Positions 13,401 to 26,180 of a stretch of 64,000 nt of DNA are shown piece by piece. Within the stretch, counting starts at the first letter, position 1, and each line of letters starts with the position of its first letter. Made by a program: the position numbers and the translations under genes. Below the pieces are notes generated by a model that did no database searches, was not told where the DNA came from, and saw only the letters and a program-made list of their open reading frames with translations. Origin of the DNA: Dioscorea cayenensis subsp. rotundata (taxonomy: Eukaryota > Streptophyta > Magnoliopsida > Dioscoreales > Dioscoreaceae); the NCBI RefSeq assembly GCF_009730915.1, contig NC_052481.1, positions 19,712,386 through 19,776,385 of the forward strand, in the 5' to 3' direction.

Positions 13401-15245
13401 TTTTATTTGCATTCTCTAAAAACAGGAAGAAAAACATTTTGTTTTTCTAAAAATTATTTTTTAAAAATGCACACGCAGGAATTTTTTTCATTTTAACTGA
13501 AAAGGGAAAACATGTGTAACATGATGTATTTCTGTTCTGGGTTTGGGGTTTTAGTAGAGATCAATTCCCACATGCTAAGTAGCTTCTTGGTTTCAAGCTT
13601 GAAGATTAACTTAGATTGTGGGTTTTTTTATTACTCACATTTCACACTTCACATAACACATGCTGATTCCCGATTGTTAACTGGGGAATAACTTTAAATT
13701 ATTGGTGGTTATTTGATAATTTTATTTGAGCATCCGATAATCCATTGGTTGGTTACTTCAACTGATTAGGTTGATGGTAGACTCCATCCTTCAAAAAAAA
13801 AAAAGGCATTGGTTCATTTCTACTTTTGCTGGGAATTTCTGCTATAATTTAGTTTCATGGGAAGAAACCATGTTTTGTTTGATGAGAACACGTTCATTTA
13901 CTTATTATCTTCTTGATAGTGTTCCTTTCATTATTTGCATAAGTTTCGGTAGGCTCTTGTTTATCTTGCTAATTCAAGCAACTGAGTTCCCTCTTTCTCA
14001 AATGCAAAGCTAAAACTTTACAGAAATGGTTCACTTGTAACTAAGTTAGGATTTTGGATTTGTAGTTGCTACATGCCATATGGACAAGCTGAAAGTTATG
14101 CATTCAAATAGTCAAATTTGCAGTGCCTTTTCACTAATTTATTTTCTCGATGAAATACCTAGATACAAAACAGGACCATAATTTCTATTTATCCTTTTGA
14201 GCTTTTCCTTGCAGGCTAGATGTACTCTCTGCAATGCAGATATTGAAACTGGGTCCCTAATCCCTAACCTTGGTATGCATATTTTCGAATTGTTCTTGTT
14301 TGCTACACATGCACACATTTACACTTCTTTCTGATGTCTCACCCATTGAATTTTTTTCCCCCTCATAGCTTTAAGAGCTGCAGCCACAGCAGTGAAGCAT
14401 GAGGATGACAAAAGATTATTCCATAATGCTGCTTTACGTAAACGACGAAAGGAAGTAGGAGATCACATTGATGCATTTAAAAGACTTAGCAAGGTATCAT
14501 TTGATTAGCTCATACTTGTGCGGTTATTATCTTGTTTCCAATTTCTCACTTAAATAGCCTTCTGTCAGGAAAATGGGGAGATGACTACAGATGGTGATTG
14601 CCTCAGGCAACAAAAAGGGGTTCAGTATCCTTTTGCTGTCAATGAGAAAGTGTTGATTAAGGTGATCAATATTTATCTTGATACAAGACTCTCATATGAT
14701 TTTCTGTTTGCGACTATGCTTCAACAATGTCAAAATAGAACGAAATATAACCGCACTGAACACACAGGGAAACAGGAGGACCCCTGATAAATTTGTAGGA
14801 AGGGAAGCAATGATCACCTCCCAGTGCTTGAACGGATGGTATGGTTTTGTTTATTCTGGTGATTTATTTGTGCTTTCAATTCCTGGTTTCTTATATTTAC
14901 TCCTTAAGCTCCGCATCATAATGATATCAGCCACTGAATACTTTTGTTCTATTAAAAGGTGTGGTTTGATTGAGGGGAACCATAAACCATTAATAAGGAT
15001 AAGCAAGGGAAGGAAACCATTTACTGAAGTTTTGCACCCATTTACTTTTCTGCATTCTATTTAAATCAAAGAATTCATCTAATTCTAGATTATTTAGCAT
15101 CAGACAACTTGATTTCAGGTACCTGCTAAAAATCCTTGACAGTGGAGAAAGTGTTCGCTTGCAGTACCGATCCCTTCAGAAACTCTCAAATTCTCAGACC
15201 AATGACAGAATACAACCACAACAATTGCTTCAGAGCAGCAGCTGA
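9137..15245 (+). CDS. PUB62: U-box domain protein of the PUB62/PUB63 type, probable E3 ubiquitin ligase
   Basis: Twelve coding exons: 9137-9579, 11255-11371, 11482-11665, 11890-12056, 12211-12385, 12637-12698, 12789-12870, 14215-14272, 14369-14493, 14569-14661, 14768-14838 and 15119-15245. The frame holds through all 11 GT-AG introns and gives 567 residues. The start is the first ATG after an in-frame TGA at 9131. The N-terminus is Pro-rich, followed by a conserved central region (NGRWYLADSDLGPGDLL). The U-box-like domain lies at about residues 375-440: LSDPLSGAFLEDAVVVSCGHSF, then ARCTLCNADI, then LIPNLALRAA. A basic stretch (LRKRRKEVGDH) follows. The protein should act with an E2 to ubiquitinate substrates; PUB62/63-type proteins are linked to seed/ABA regulators in Arabidopsis. 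The domain keeps a CxH and a CxxC, more RING-like than most U-boxes. Family call is strong; substrate unknown. Confidence 0.9.
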
Positions 15246-15650
15246 GATGAGGATAGATCTTTTGCTTGCAGGTCCTTGTGATTTTGTTTTTGTTTCTTTG
15301 CATACGTGCAGATCTATTCAAAGGTCATTTGCAAGATTACCTACAGACAAAACCCACCACCCTCCTACCTACTCAAATCTCATGAGAAAGTAGTGTATTC
15401 CATGGTTAAAAAGAAAAAAAGAAAGAAAGAAAGAAAGAAAGAAATTACTGTGTCTGTTATATCTCAGTGGTTTTAGTGTTTACAAAAGCTTCTGTTTCTT
15501 TGGCTTGTGTTGTATCATGTAATTCACAGATCATAGACCAAATTTAGTGATGGACAAGGTCTTGTTCAATAGAGAAACTTTTTGTAGTGAGTTATGAGTT
15601 GTGTTGGTCCAACCATTTGTCATAATGCAGTTATGTTTGTTGGCCTTTTA
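15246..15650. other. 3' flank of the PUB62-like gene
   Basis: Probable 3' UTR, with a (GAAA)n microsatellite at about 15412-15444. No further gene seen. Confidence 0.5.
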
Positions 15651-15660
15651 GTGTTATTGT

Positions 15661-16121
15661 GGGTAAATTTTTCAAGTGAGTACTTAAGTTTGGCCTTATA
15701 TCAGTTTGAGCACTAATTTTCAATTTGTATCAAAATGAGCATAAAGTTTTAATTTTGTTTCTCCGGCGAGGCAATTGGGGGATTCTGGTTATCATAGATT
15801 GACGTGAAAGCCGTAAATATGATATGGACACCCAGGAACCAACTCAGCACATGTCCACATCATCATCCCTTTCCTTCCTCCCCTTCCTTATCTTCATCCC
15901 TTTCCAGCTTGGTTGATTATGTGGATAGTTGCTGACTTGGTTCCAAGGTGTCTACATCATATTTCCAGCTCACATCACTCGATTATAACCAAAAATCCTC
16001 CGATTGCCCGCCGAGAAACAAAAATTAAAAGCTTTACGCTCGTTTTCGATCTGAAATCTGAAAGTTAGCTCAAACTGATATAAAGCCAAACTACAGTGCT
16101 TCGATGGAAAAAAATTTACCC
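15661..16121. mobile_element. Non-autonomous MULE-type MITE with long terminal inverted repeats and a perfect 10-bp target duplication
   Basis: The 461-bp element starts GGGTAAATTTTT and ends AAAAATTTACCC. The ends stay complementary for well over 100 bases with mismatches: ATATCAGTTTGAGC on the left pairs with GCTCAAACTGATAT on the right, and TTTCTCCGGCGAGGCAATT pairs with AATTG/CCCGCCGAGAAA-type sequence. The flanks are identical 10-mers, GTGTTATTGT, at 15651-15660 and 16122-16131. Long TIRs, a duplication of 9-10 bp and no transposase point to a Mutator-like MITE. Confidence 0.85.
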
Positions 16122-16584
16122 GTGTTATTGTTTGTCAGACGCATGGTTGGTACTGAATAAGAGCTATGCGTTTTGTTTAATCAAGTGACGTTTATTGTAG
16201 GAGTAATTAGGTTAACTGAAACAATTATTTTTTAAAAAAAATAAATACTTTTTGCATGCCCCTTCAAGGAAATTTTCCACCGAATCAGCAGCTTTGGTTT
16301 TTGTTATTTAAGTGATTGTCTGAATTTTTTTAAATTTTAATTTTTTACAGGGGAAAAAATTTTAAGTTTTGAAAGCTCCAGTTTGATTTTCTTTTAAGTA
16401 AAAAATCAATATCTTATAAAACTAGAAGAGGAGAAGGTTGATTTATTTATTTATTTATTTTTTTACATACTTAACAATTGGTTGATATAATGCCTTACAT
16501 AAATTAAATTTTTACATAAAAATTATAAAAACAGAAAAAAATAATAAAATTTATAAAAGTAGGGTCAATTATTCAAACTCAATT

Positions 16585-16804
16585 GTGTCTCCAATCATAT
16601 GTTCAGAATTTCAAACCGTGTTCAACTGTTTCAAACCATACTCAACTGCAGATCAAGAAGTTTATTGATTGTCGGGTTTTTATTTGAACTTTTCATAAAT
16701 AATGAGACCAATCACATGTTCAGAATTTCAAACCGTGCTCAACTGCAAATTAAGAGATTTATTGATTTTTGGATTTTTATTTGAAATTTTCATAAATAGT
16801 GAGA
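16585..16804. repeat. Two-unit tandem duplication of about 105-115 bp
   Basis: The block starting near 16593 (CCAATCATATGTTCAGAATT) recurs at about 16708 (CCAATCACATGTTCAGAATT), and both units end in a TTTTCATAAATA-G/A-TGAG run. Unit 1 has a short extra internal repeat (TTTCAAACC). No coding content. Confidence 0.75.
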
Positions 16805-17174
16805 GTTTGAACCATAGGTAAGATTATAGTTTTAAGAGTGTAAGTAATGATTGTGTGCGGGTGATTTTAAGACCATCTGTCCATGTGTGTGGGTTTGACC
16901 CTCACTTGCTCCACCAATGTTTTTATTTTCTTATCAGATCGCTCATTTTCTAAACGATGAGGCGGCTCGTTTCCATAAGAAAAAAAAAATCAAAAACTCT
17001 ATTGTTTTTAAATTAATAATAAAAACACTTTTTTAATTAAAAAAATACACACTCATTTGCTAATCAAGATGGTGGGGCCCAAACTTTCCAGACTTAATGG
17101 ACCACACTAGTGTGCCCGAACCCCGAACAGCTCTTTTTTTTTCTTAAATTAAAAAAAATATAATTTATAATCAA

Positions 17175-17221
17175 AAGAATCGAAGAGCGAGAGAGAGATA
17201 GATAGAGAGTGAGAAGAGGGG
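17175..17221 (+). promoter_or_regulatory. GA-rich 5' leader of the FEY-like gene
   Basis: A GAGA-rich tract lies directly before the ATG at 17224, as in many plant 5' UTRs. GA repeats can be bound by BBR/BPC factors. Sequence seen; role inferred. Confidence 0.35.
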
Positions 17222-17223
17222 CA

Positions 17224-20056
17224 ATGGAGTCCTCAAGCTCTGGCAATGGCGATGATGGCCGTGTGAAGCCGAAGAAGCAAGCTCTTGGATGGTTCGAATG
17301 GGGTAGAGGTTGGTACAGCATCATCTGGGAGTTCCTCTTTCAGCGGATCTCCGCCAGCCACTTGGAAAATCCTCTCCGGCTGCCTCCTCTCCCCGACCTC
17401 ACCTGCATCGTCACTGGATCCACCAGTGGAATTGGCCTCTCCACCGCCCGGTTCTTTCTCTTGATTTTCAATCGGAGATCTTTCCCTCTGGGTTTTTGTT
17501 ATCCTCTTTCTCATTTTTGTGGTTTTGTTGTGCTTGATCTCAGGCAGCTCGCGGAGGCCGGGGCGCATGTGGTGATGGCTGTGAGGAAGACGAAGTTGGC
17601 TCATGAGCTTATTCATGAGTGGCAGCTTGAAAGGTCTGGCGATTTTCCTCCGCTTAACGTTGAGGTACATTGCTGGGAATCTCTAACTGCGATTAGGGTT
17701 TTGTGTTATTCTTGTTCTTGCTGTTGCAATGAATAAAAATTTTGTGCGAAAAGTTGTGGATTTTTTTTTTCAACCAAGGGATTGAGGGAAAATGGTGGAA
17801 ATTTTGGTCTATTGTGGTTTGACTTCAAAGAAAAAACAAAAGAAAAAGAAAAGAAATTTCCTTTCTGGTGAAAAGTTGTTTCCTTCTATATATCATTGAT
17901 TTGTAAAAATTTCTTAATAAATTTTAATTATTTTGGTTGGATTTGTAGTTAATTTAGAAATGGAGTTATCGTGTGGTTTACTCTTACAATGTACTGTACA
18001 TCATGTGGTTTGCTCTTACAATTTTACTGTATTTCAAGGTTATGGAGCTTGATCTGCTTTCCCTGGACTCTGTGGTGAGATTTGCTGAAGCTTGGAATGC
18101 ACGATTAGGACCTTTGCACGTATTGATCAATAATGCTGGGATTTTCTCTATAGGAGGTAGTGGTTTGGTTTTGTGCTTCCTAGTAGCTTGTTACTAATAG
18201 TCTCTTTTGTTAGCTTTCTTGTGATATAAATTTCGTAGTTTTATGTGTTAGTGAAGTATTTTTACTTGTTATACTATTATTGCTCTTGGAGATAGTGCCA
18301 GGTTCTCTACTAGTTTGTCATTGGTAGGTTGTCTCTTTTTATCAGCTGCCCTGCAGCTATAAGTTTCCATCAGTTTATGTGCTAATGCTAATATTCAGTC
18401 AATTGTGGGAGCCAATTTAATTTTCTTTTATTTTGTCATACTTTTGTTGATAAATTGAACAGATGGAGGCATGGGGGAAAATATATGGATAGAGTTGATG
18501 GGAAAACTAAGTTATCTTCATATTTTTGCAAAAAAAATTTGTGATTTAGTGGAATACATAGGTACTGATTCTACATGTGTGCATATTCTTAGATGTTGAC
18601 TCAAGTAACTCCTCACTCTCTGTTTTCTTTAGAGCCACAGCGTTTCTCAAAGGATGGCTATGAAGAACACTTGCAAGTGAATCATCTTGCCCCAGCATTA
18701 CTATCACTCCTGCTCTTGCCATCTCTAATTAGAGGATCTCCAAGCAGAATTATAAATGTGAATTCCATTGTATGTTCAATCTTTGCCAATATTATTCCTT
18801 CTCATACACATTCATCTTATGATGTTCAAAATACTTTAGTTCATACTGATATCGGCTTTATTTTAGATGCATTCTGTGGGCTGTGTTGACACAGAAGATA
18901 TGAATGTTACTTCTGGGAGGAAGAAATACACCAGTTTAGTTGGATATGCAAACAGTAAACTAGCACAGGTATGGGAGACAATTCATTTTGAGACATGATG
19001 TCATCTTGTTTTTCTTTTGAGCTGTTTATTTTCCTTGTGTTTCTGGCCAAGATTCTTAAGATAAAGTTGTTCCATTTTCCTTTTCTGCTTTTCGGGTTAT
19101 ATGATGAATGAAAACATGCATAGTTAGTCTTAGTTGTGGCAAAGTCTGTCTTCTGATGTGAGAATGCCTATTTGGTTCAGATAAAGTTTTGCAGCATCCT
19201 TCACAAGCGTATTCCTGCAGAAGCTGGCATCAATGTTATGTGTGTTTCTCCAGGAATTGTTCACACCAATGTTGTGAGTGTCTTCGAAGATCTGTTTTAA
19301 GTTCCATTACTTGGATATCAGTGGTTTTTTGTACAATATATATTACTTGTTCAGGATGTTGTATGCCCTATGAAGCGTAGTGCATGTCTGCAATTAGAAA
19401 TTTCCATGCTAACATATAATTTTAAGAAAAATAAGTAATTCTTTCATGCACATTGAGAAATTCCGGATAGAATTGCTGTATGTGAAGGTTTGCATGCATC
19501 AGTTTTGTTAGCTTACTGCAGTTCAATTAATATCATGTTAGTAAGACACTGTAAAAATCTGGTTCAGAAGATTCTTTAGCATCTCTTGGCTTGATACTCT
19601 TGTGTGTGTATGTGTGATTATCATATAAGAGCTTATTAATTACACTTGCAGGCAAGGGATCTTCCGAAGATTATTATTGCGGCTTATCACCTAATTCCTT
19701 ACTTCATATTTGATGCTCAAGAAGGTTAGTGCCCCCTTTTTGTGGTGATCTAATCCCCAAACATTGAAAGGTAACGGTTATGTAACATTTCAGGGTCTAG
19801 AAGCTCACTCTTCGCTGCCACTGACCCTCAGGTCCCAGAATATTGTAGCGTATTAAAGTCCGAAGAATGGCCTGTCTGCCCATATATCTCTCATGACTGC
19901 CGCCCAATGAACATCTCCGAAGAAGCACATAATCTAGAAACCTCTCTCGATGTTTGGGAGAAAACACTAGAGATGATCGGACTCCCTATCGATTCTTTGG
20001 ATAAACTTATTGAAGGTGAGGAAGTCCAATGCCGCTACAGGTCTGCGAAGGACTGA
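17224..20056 (+). CDS. FEY: Short-chain dehydrogenase/reductase of the FEY (FOREVER YOUNG) type
   Basis: Eight exons: 17224-17450, 17544-17664, 18039-18156, 18633-18769, 18867-18968, 19181-19273, 19652-19724 and 19794-20056. The frame holds through all introns and gives 377 residues. Classical SDR marks are present: the TGSTSGIG dinucleotide-binding motif at residues 64-71, NNAG at 147-150 and the catalytic YANSK at 228-232. It also has FEY-specific stretches such as RIINVNSIMHSVG, EEWPVCPYISHDCRP and a C-terminus ending GEEVQCRYRSAKD. In Arabidopsis FEY is needed for proper shoot meristem and leaf positioning; the substrate is unknown. The ATG at 17224 is chosen because the only in-frame codon upstream that could extend it is GTG. 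The first intron is short (93 bp) and uses a GTTCTT donor, a weak but valid site. Confidence 0.93.
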
Positions 20057-22249
20057 TTCAGTCTGTCGATCTGCAGATATTTTCATTTCTGAGGTGAACA
20101 CACGCAGATCATTTAATGGAGCATTTCTACTCTTAATTCTGCTCAGTTTAGTTAAATCTAATCTTGAGTTATGGACCAAACGTTCTCTCCACTCTTTGTT
20201 GATGGAATTTTTCATGCTCTAACGTTTTTGTCCTTTGATGTAAAAGCTTGGATTATTGATGTTGTTCCCTGAAATAATGACATGCTGTTTTGCTCCCAGT
20301 ACTTACTAAGCCATTGGAGGCCAGTGAGGATGGATAAAAATTACTATTATTTTACCTTTTATTTTTTTACTAAAGAGATTGGAACCCTTGATTTTTGAGT
20401 TTAGAGAGGAATGATGTAAGTTTTACGGATGAGTGAATTATTGTTATTTTACTTAAAAAGAAGAATTTATTTTTATCCAATGATAACAAAGTTTGATTAA
20501 GAGAGCCATAAGGTACTTATTTCTCTTTTAAGGAAGAGGGGTTTTTGTTAATATAACTTTATAAATTTATTTGTAATATTTACGATATTGTGCATCTCCA
20601 AAATGTATAGCTATATAGGTTATATATTTACTTATATGATTTGTTTTTAAAATTGTGCTATAGTAACTAATATAATAAATTCACATTCTCTCGCTCACAA
20701 AGAATCAATAAATTCACGTTTTAAAAGTATCTTAATTGATATAATAGTTATTTTATGTTTAAACCTGAAAAAAAAAATATTCAAAAGAAAAAGACGTTAA
20801 GATATTTGATTTACTGCTAGAATTGTGTATATGTAAACATTTATTATTTAAGATGTATATATGAAATAAGAATTTTTTTTTACATGTGACAATTTTTTTT
20901 AACAATATTGGCATGTTAGGAATTTGTAGCGTTGTGAAATCTAAATTTCACTTAACAAGAATTATATATAATAAAATAAAAAGAGTAAATAAAAAATAAA
21001 ATACAAAAATTTATACAGATTATATCATGTTTCCTGCTATTGTTGTAGTATCCAATATGAAAAATTGTTTTATAGTACAAAATTACACCTCACACACTCT
21101 CTCTTGATATGTTACACTTTTAAAAATATTTAAAAGAATTTCATAACAATTTTACACAAGAACTATCACAGGCCCGACCCCTTTATAATTTCTCCCTTTC
21201 TAGTTTATAGGAACTTTTGTGAACTTACGCAATTTAACATCCAAAAATCTTTTTTTTTTTATAAAGGAAAAAATTTTAGATAAAAATAACACATAGGTGG
21301 CTCAAATTACATATAATGGTGGCTTCAAAGTCAAGAAAAATAATGATTAACCATTAACATGGCTTCAAGGTCAAAATTAATGGTTATTAACTATTAACAT
21401 AAGAGTTTATTTTTTTTAAAAAAAAATAATTAAATTTATCTTTATATTTTAATATGACAAACCACTATTTATACTATTCACTACGTAAGAAGAGGGGTTT
21501 AATCTCTTGAATTTAAAAAATCCGAAGCTAAAAGTTTGCTTTCTCTCACAATCTAACTACAAAAATAAATAAATAAATAAATAAATTTTACATAAAATGA
21601 GTGTACGTAATTAACTAAGGAAACATTGTAATCGATCTCAGCAAACCGTGAAACCTAATTATTCCTTCCAAGAATATTTCGGCAATTCTTTTCGCCAATA
21701 AAGGCATGAAATGTGCCAATTTTGCTCATGCAGTCAACCACAACCACAACCAAAATAGTGTATTTTCCCATTGGATTGGATGAATACATGAGTGAGAATC
21801 CTGTATTTTCTTGTTCGCATGACATTTATGTAATAAAATCATTTATTTGTGCAATAAAACTATTACAAAAATAAGGGTCAGTGTAATAAATGAAAAGTAA
21901 AGATAAAACCATTCATACGTGTAATAAATGAGACATTTATATAATAAAACCATTTATTTGTGTAATAAAACTATTGAAAAGTAAAGATCTACCAAATTAT
22001 TAAAGTAAATAAAACCATTTATTTTGAATGAGACTCCTGTATTTTTTTTTAATTAGGCGATAACAGATAAGTTTGGATAAAATTAAACATTATTCAAACT
22101 TTGCAACTTTGATAATCTTTTGACTACTTTTCCCAAAAAAAAAGTAATAATAATAAAAATTTCAAAATAAAAAAATCTAAATAAATAAAAAGGCAAAGAC
22201 TGAATGAAACTCTATTGAGCCGCCCTTTTGTTTTCCAGTGTCTCCCAAG
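20057..22249. other. 3' flank and AT-rich intergenic DNA
   Basis: Mostly A/T-rich sequence with (AAAT)n at about 21562-21586. Between about 21780 and 22040 there are degenerate direct repeats of a TAATAAAACCATTTAT-type block, flanked by two copies of a GAGAATCCTGTATTTT-type block. No gene seen. Confidence 0.6.
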
Positions 22250-22285
22250 CGCGAGAGAGAGAGAGAAACAGAGATCGAGAGAGAA
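22250..22285 (+). promoter_or_regulatory. GA-rich leader of the Fe-S/MBL gene
   Basis: A GAGAGA tract immediately precedes the ATG at 22286. It is typical plant 5' UTR sequence. Confidence 0.35.
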
Positions 22286-25200
22286 ATGGCACTCAGAGGC
22301 TTCGCTCTCGTCCATCCATATCGCCCACACTGCCCACGACCAAGCCTCGCCGTCAGAGCTACGGCAGCGCCGGCGCGTCATCGTGATCGGCGTCACCAGA
22401 ACGTCGACGGCGAGTTCTTCGTGGGTGAGCACTACACACTCTTTGATTCCTCTTTTTTGGCCTCTGAACTTATTAAGGAATTTCATTTTGTTCATCCGTT
22501 TGTAGATCGTCGTTGCATTGATTGCGATACTTGTCGTTGGATGGCACCGGTAATCATCTTCTCTAGTTCTCTGAGATCAAATGTTTAGTTTGCAATTCGT
22601 TTGTGTTGATTTGATCTTTGTATCTTGAAGGAAACCTTTTCGCGGATCGATGGGCAATCGGCAGTCGTGAATCAACCGAGTTGCCAGGAGGAAAGGCTCA
22701 AGGCTTTGCAAGTAAGGGTTTTCTCAAACTATCTCTTTTAGGGTTTGCTTGGATGGAGAACGATGGGGGATTGAATCAAGGGCTCATTAGGGCTACCCTT
22801 ATACGTAGATACATACATACATACATACATACATGTATACGTATATGCACACACACAAACGCACACTTGTGTATGTATTAGGAAATTAAGTAATTTTCAT
22901 ATTCATATGAATATACATCAGGGCTACCCTTATACGTAGATATATACATATACACTTGTGTATATGTGTATTAGGAAATTAAGTAATTTTCATATTCATA
23001 TGTATATACATACACCCATGTATATGTAGATATATTTATACACATACTTATATACACATGTGTATGTGTATTGGGAAATTAAGTAAATTATTGATAGTTG
23101 TTTGTTTAAATTTTATTAATTAATTTTCATGATCGAGTATAATTTTAATTTTTTTACTCTACCTCATAATCCAGAATAAGCTACTTCTAGTTTGATGTAG
23201 ATTAAGACCCTTTATTCCTTGGAGGGATAAGGGGCTTCACCTCTTGTTCCTTTATTTAAACATCTCTCAAAGTTTAAAATTTTTTAATTTAAATGGTCTC
23301 GGAGGCATTTAGTTGAACATCTGATGGTCATGATTGTTCAAATGAGGAAATTCTTCCTAATGCTATCACTTTTAGTCTAGTTAGTTGAATTTATGGGTAT
23401 TAGCTCTACAACATATTGAAATTTATAGTCATAATGATATCAGAGTCATTTGGTTGAGCATCTGATGTTCATGATTGTGCGAATGAGGAAATTCTTGAAT
23501 TTCAGAGAATGAAATTTATAATTTCATTTTATGCTTTTTGTGAATGTTTGGTGTACAAAAAAATGTTTTTGGTGAGTTGATGTGGCATATGACAATGAGG
23601 GCAGGGCAATATCAAAGTCATTTTTTTTTTTAATGAGGTTATGATAAGTCTTATTTGTATTCTGGAGGCACTTCTTTCTTGTCCAACAAGCTCAATACAT
23701 ACTGAGAAGCCTCCGAAGGAGATTGTGGAAGTGCAGAAGATGTTCCCTCTTCCTATTGATGAGCAGCGGCTTCCGGTAATTGACTTTTTACTTTATGCCT
23801 TTTCTTCTTCTTCCATATTATTGGATTTTTTTTTTTTTTCCATTGAGGTATGTAAAATGATTAACATTTTCTAGTTCAGAGTGCTTGATAAAACATTTAT
23901 AGTTCACACTCTTATACTTCTCTTGCATTGCTGCTAGAGTTGCAAGTTGATCTCTTACTAAAAACAACTGTTTAGACTGAAAGCCCACTTAAAACCATGC
24001 CATGTTTAGTTACTTGGATTTTTCTCTTGGTTCAGCAGTCTTATGAACTGGTTAAGAGTTGCACTGATTTTTTATGTGTTCATGATTCTCAATAACGGAT
24101 ATGAACTTTTGTGTTTCTGGCATTATTTGAATGCATCTGTAATTAGCTTTTCTCTTGTGATTTCAGGGTGTATACCACTGTGGTTATCACTCTGAGAGAT
24201 CTTATGGAGCAGCTTCCTATCTCATTGCCCATCCAGAGGGAAATATACTTGTTGACAGGTAGAATTTAACCACCAAAATTTGATTTTCAATTAATCATTG
24301 GATGGATTGACTATGTGAATCTGCAATATACTTTCCTTGGAAAATGCCTTTGTTTAGATTGCCAATCCTGTATTTGTTCCTCATTTCTTTGTTGCAATAA
24401 TCTATCCAAAAAAGCCTTTGTTTACATTAAGCTGTCATGGTTCTAATTGGGATGACAAACTTATGAATAACTCTTCATGAATTTTGTTATAGCTAACGGA
24501 TACAAGCGTCAGTTAAATAGTTGTTTGTCATATAATGAATCCTACTATACAATCTATACGTATTGATTGCATGAGTTGCTTGATCAACAAAATAGAATGG
24601 CACAATTTTTCATGGCAAGAAGTTTATTTATGCAGCCAACGAAAGATTTACTATGTTTTATTCCAGATGGACCTTGTCACAATTTTCTTTTACAGGGAAA
24701 CTTCATGGCAAAATGAATCGAGTATTTAAGATTATCTATTTATATTCATGATAAGTTTATATCTGGTGGATAATCTTATCAAATGATGCACTTATTTTGC
24801 AGCCCAAGATACACTCCAAAATTAGCCCAGCGAATTGACATGCTTGGAGGAGCAAAATACTTATTTTTGACTCACAAGTATGAGAACCTTTGCATCTGAT
24901 ATTTTCTGAAAATCACTTGCCTTGTTTGTTAAAGTGCTTATGACAATTAGGGATGATGTCGGAGATCATGAGAAGTGGTTCAATCATTTGAGGTGTAAAA
25001 GAATTCTCCATGCCGGCGATGTAAGCACTATAATCCTTTTTTTCTTCTTTATTTCCAACTCATAGACAAGCCTCCTTTATTATTTTATCTAATTGCATTA
25101 TTTACCAGACTTTTTAATTTATTGTGCTTACAATTTCAAGACTCCAGAAGCAGCTGAGCAGTGCGTAGCCTGTGGGATTTCCTAATTGTCTATGAATCTA

Positions 25201-26180
25201 GGCAGCTGAGTGTGAAGCCTTGAGTATCACCTTCATATAAATATTGCCTAGAGACCACATTCTTCATTTTTGTTGCTCAGTATAAGCTAAAAAAATACTG
25301 TTTACTGAGGGGATAAAAAAAAATTAAAGTAGAGGTGAATGGTGTAGATAACAATCAAATTGCAATCTTATTATTAGCTACTAGGCGGTCACCAATAATG
25401 GTTCTGCAATTACTGCAGGTAGAACCTCATACTGCTGATGTAGAGATGCAGTTACAAGGAGAAGGCCCATGGAGTATCAGTACAGACATTGAACTCATTC
25501 ACACACCAGGTCATACAGAAGTAAGTCGTTTCCCCAAATAAATTCGAGATGCTTAGATGGTAGTTTTGGTGTGATATTTGTTTATGCTTGATTTGCATTT
25601 AGTTTCTTAGACCTGATAATACATGCCCAATTCAATTCCCAAACCAAATAGATCTTAATACTTCAATTTGAGTTCTTATTCCCACAAAGCTATGCGAGGT
25701 TTAAGTTGCAAACAATTTCATTTCACAAACCTACTGCAGGGTTCGGTTTGTTTGTACTACAAACCCTTGAAAATTCTGTTCACGGGTGATCATTTTGCCA
25801 AATCTGAAGACTCTAAATTGAGTATTTTTGAACAATATAACAAGGTTTCAGGTATCCTTTCAATCTATATTAATTGGAACTAATGCATGCATGTCATCTT
25901 CAGTGTTAAACCTGTTTTGGTTTGCAGTTAGCATGCAATTGAGCAGTGTCAGGAAGCTTCTTGATTTGGACTTTCTATGGATACTACCCGGTGCGCCCTC
26001 CTCTCCCGTATAAATTATGAACCAATTGATTTTTAACCTTCTTCTTAAGTTGGTACCAACATTTAAATTATCATTTTTATAGGTCATGGCCGGCGAGTTG
26101 AGTTCAAAGACAGCAAAGAAAAGAATTTAGCTTTAGAAACGTTCTTGGCCAGCAAAGAACATGCTTTACCCCTGGTGTGA
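22286..26180 (+). CDS. Ferredoxin-like plus metallo-beta-lactamase-fold protein, probably chloroplastic
   Basis: Eleven exons: 22286-22424, 22506-22549, 22631-22711, 23668-23775, 24167-24258, 24803-24877, 24951-25020, 25419-25520, 25740-25851, 25928-25990 and 26083-26180. The frame is intact and gives 327 residues. The first 45 or so residues are Arg/Ala/Pro-rich without acidic residues near the start, like a chloroplast transit peptide. Then comes a CIDCDTC motif (C at about 51, 54 and 57) with a later SCPTSSI, the pattern of a single-cluster ferredoxin. The MBL part follows: THKDDVGDH, HAGD, TPGHTEGS, FTGDHF and LPGHGRR, the usual metal-binding His/Asp set. The layout matches the plant metallo-hydrolase family of Arabidopsis At4g33540. 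It is a hydrolase or oxidoreductase of unknown substrate; I do not assign a reaction. Confidence 0.9.
22785..23090. repeat. Three tandem units of about 100-120 bp in intron 3 of the Fe-S/MBL gene
   Basis: The block GGGCTACCCTTATACGTAGA followed by a TACATA/TATACA microsatellite and ATTAGGAAATTAAGTAATTT occurs at about 22790 and 22920. A third, partial copy without the first part ends at about 23090. The microsatellite core differs between units. Confidence 0.8.
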
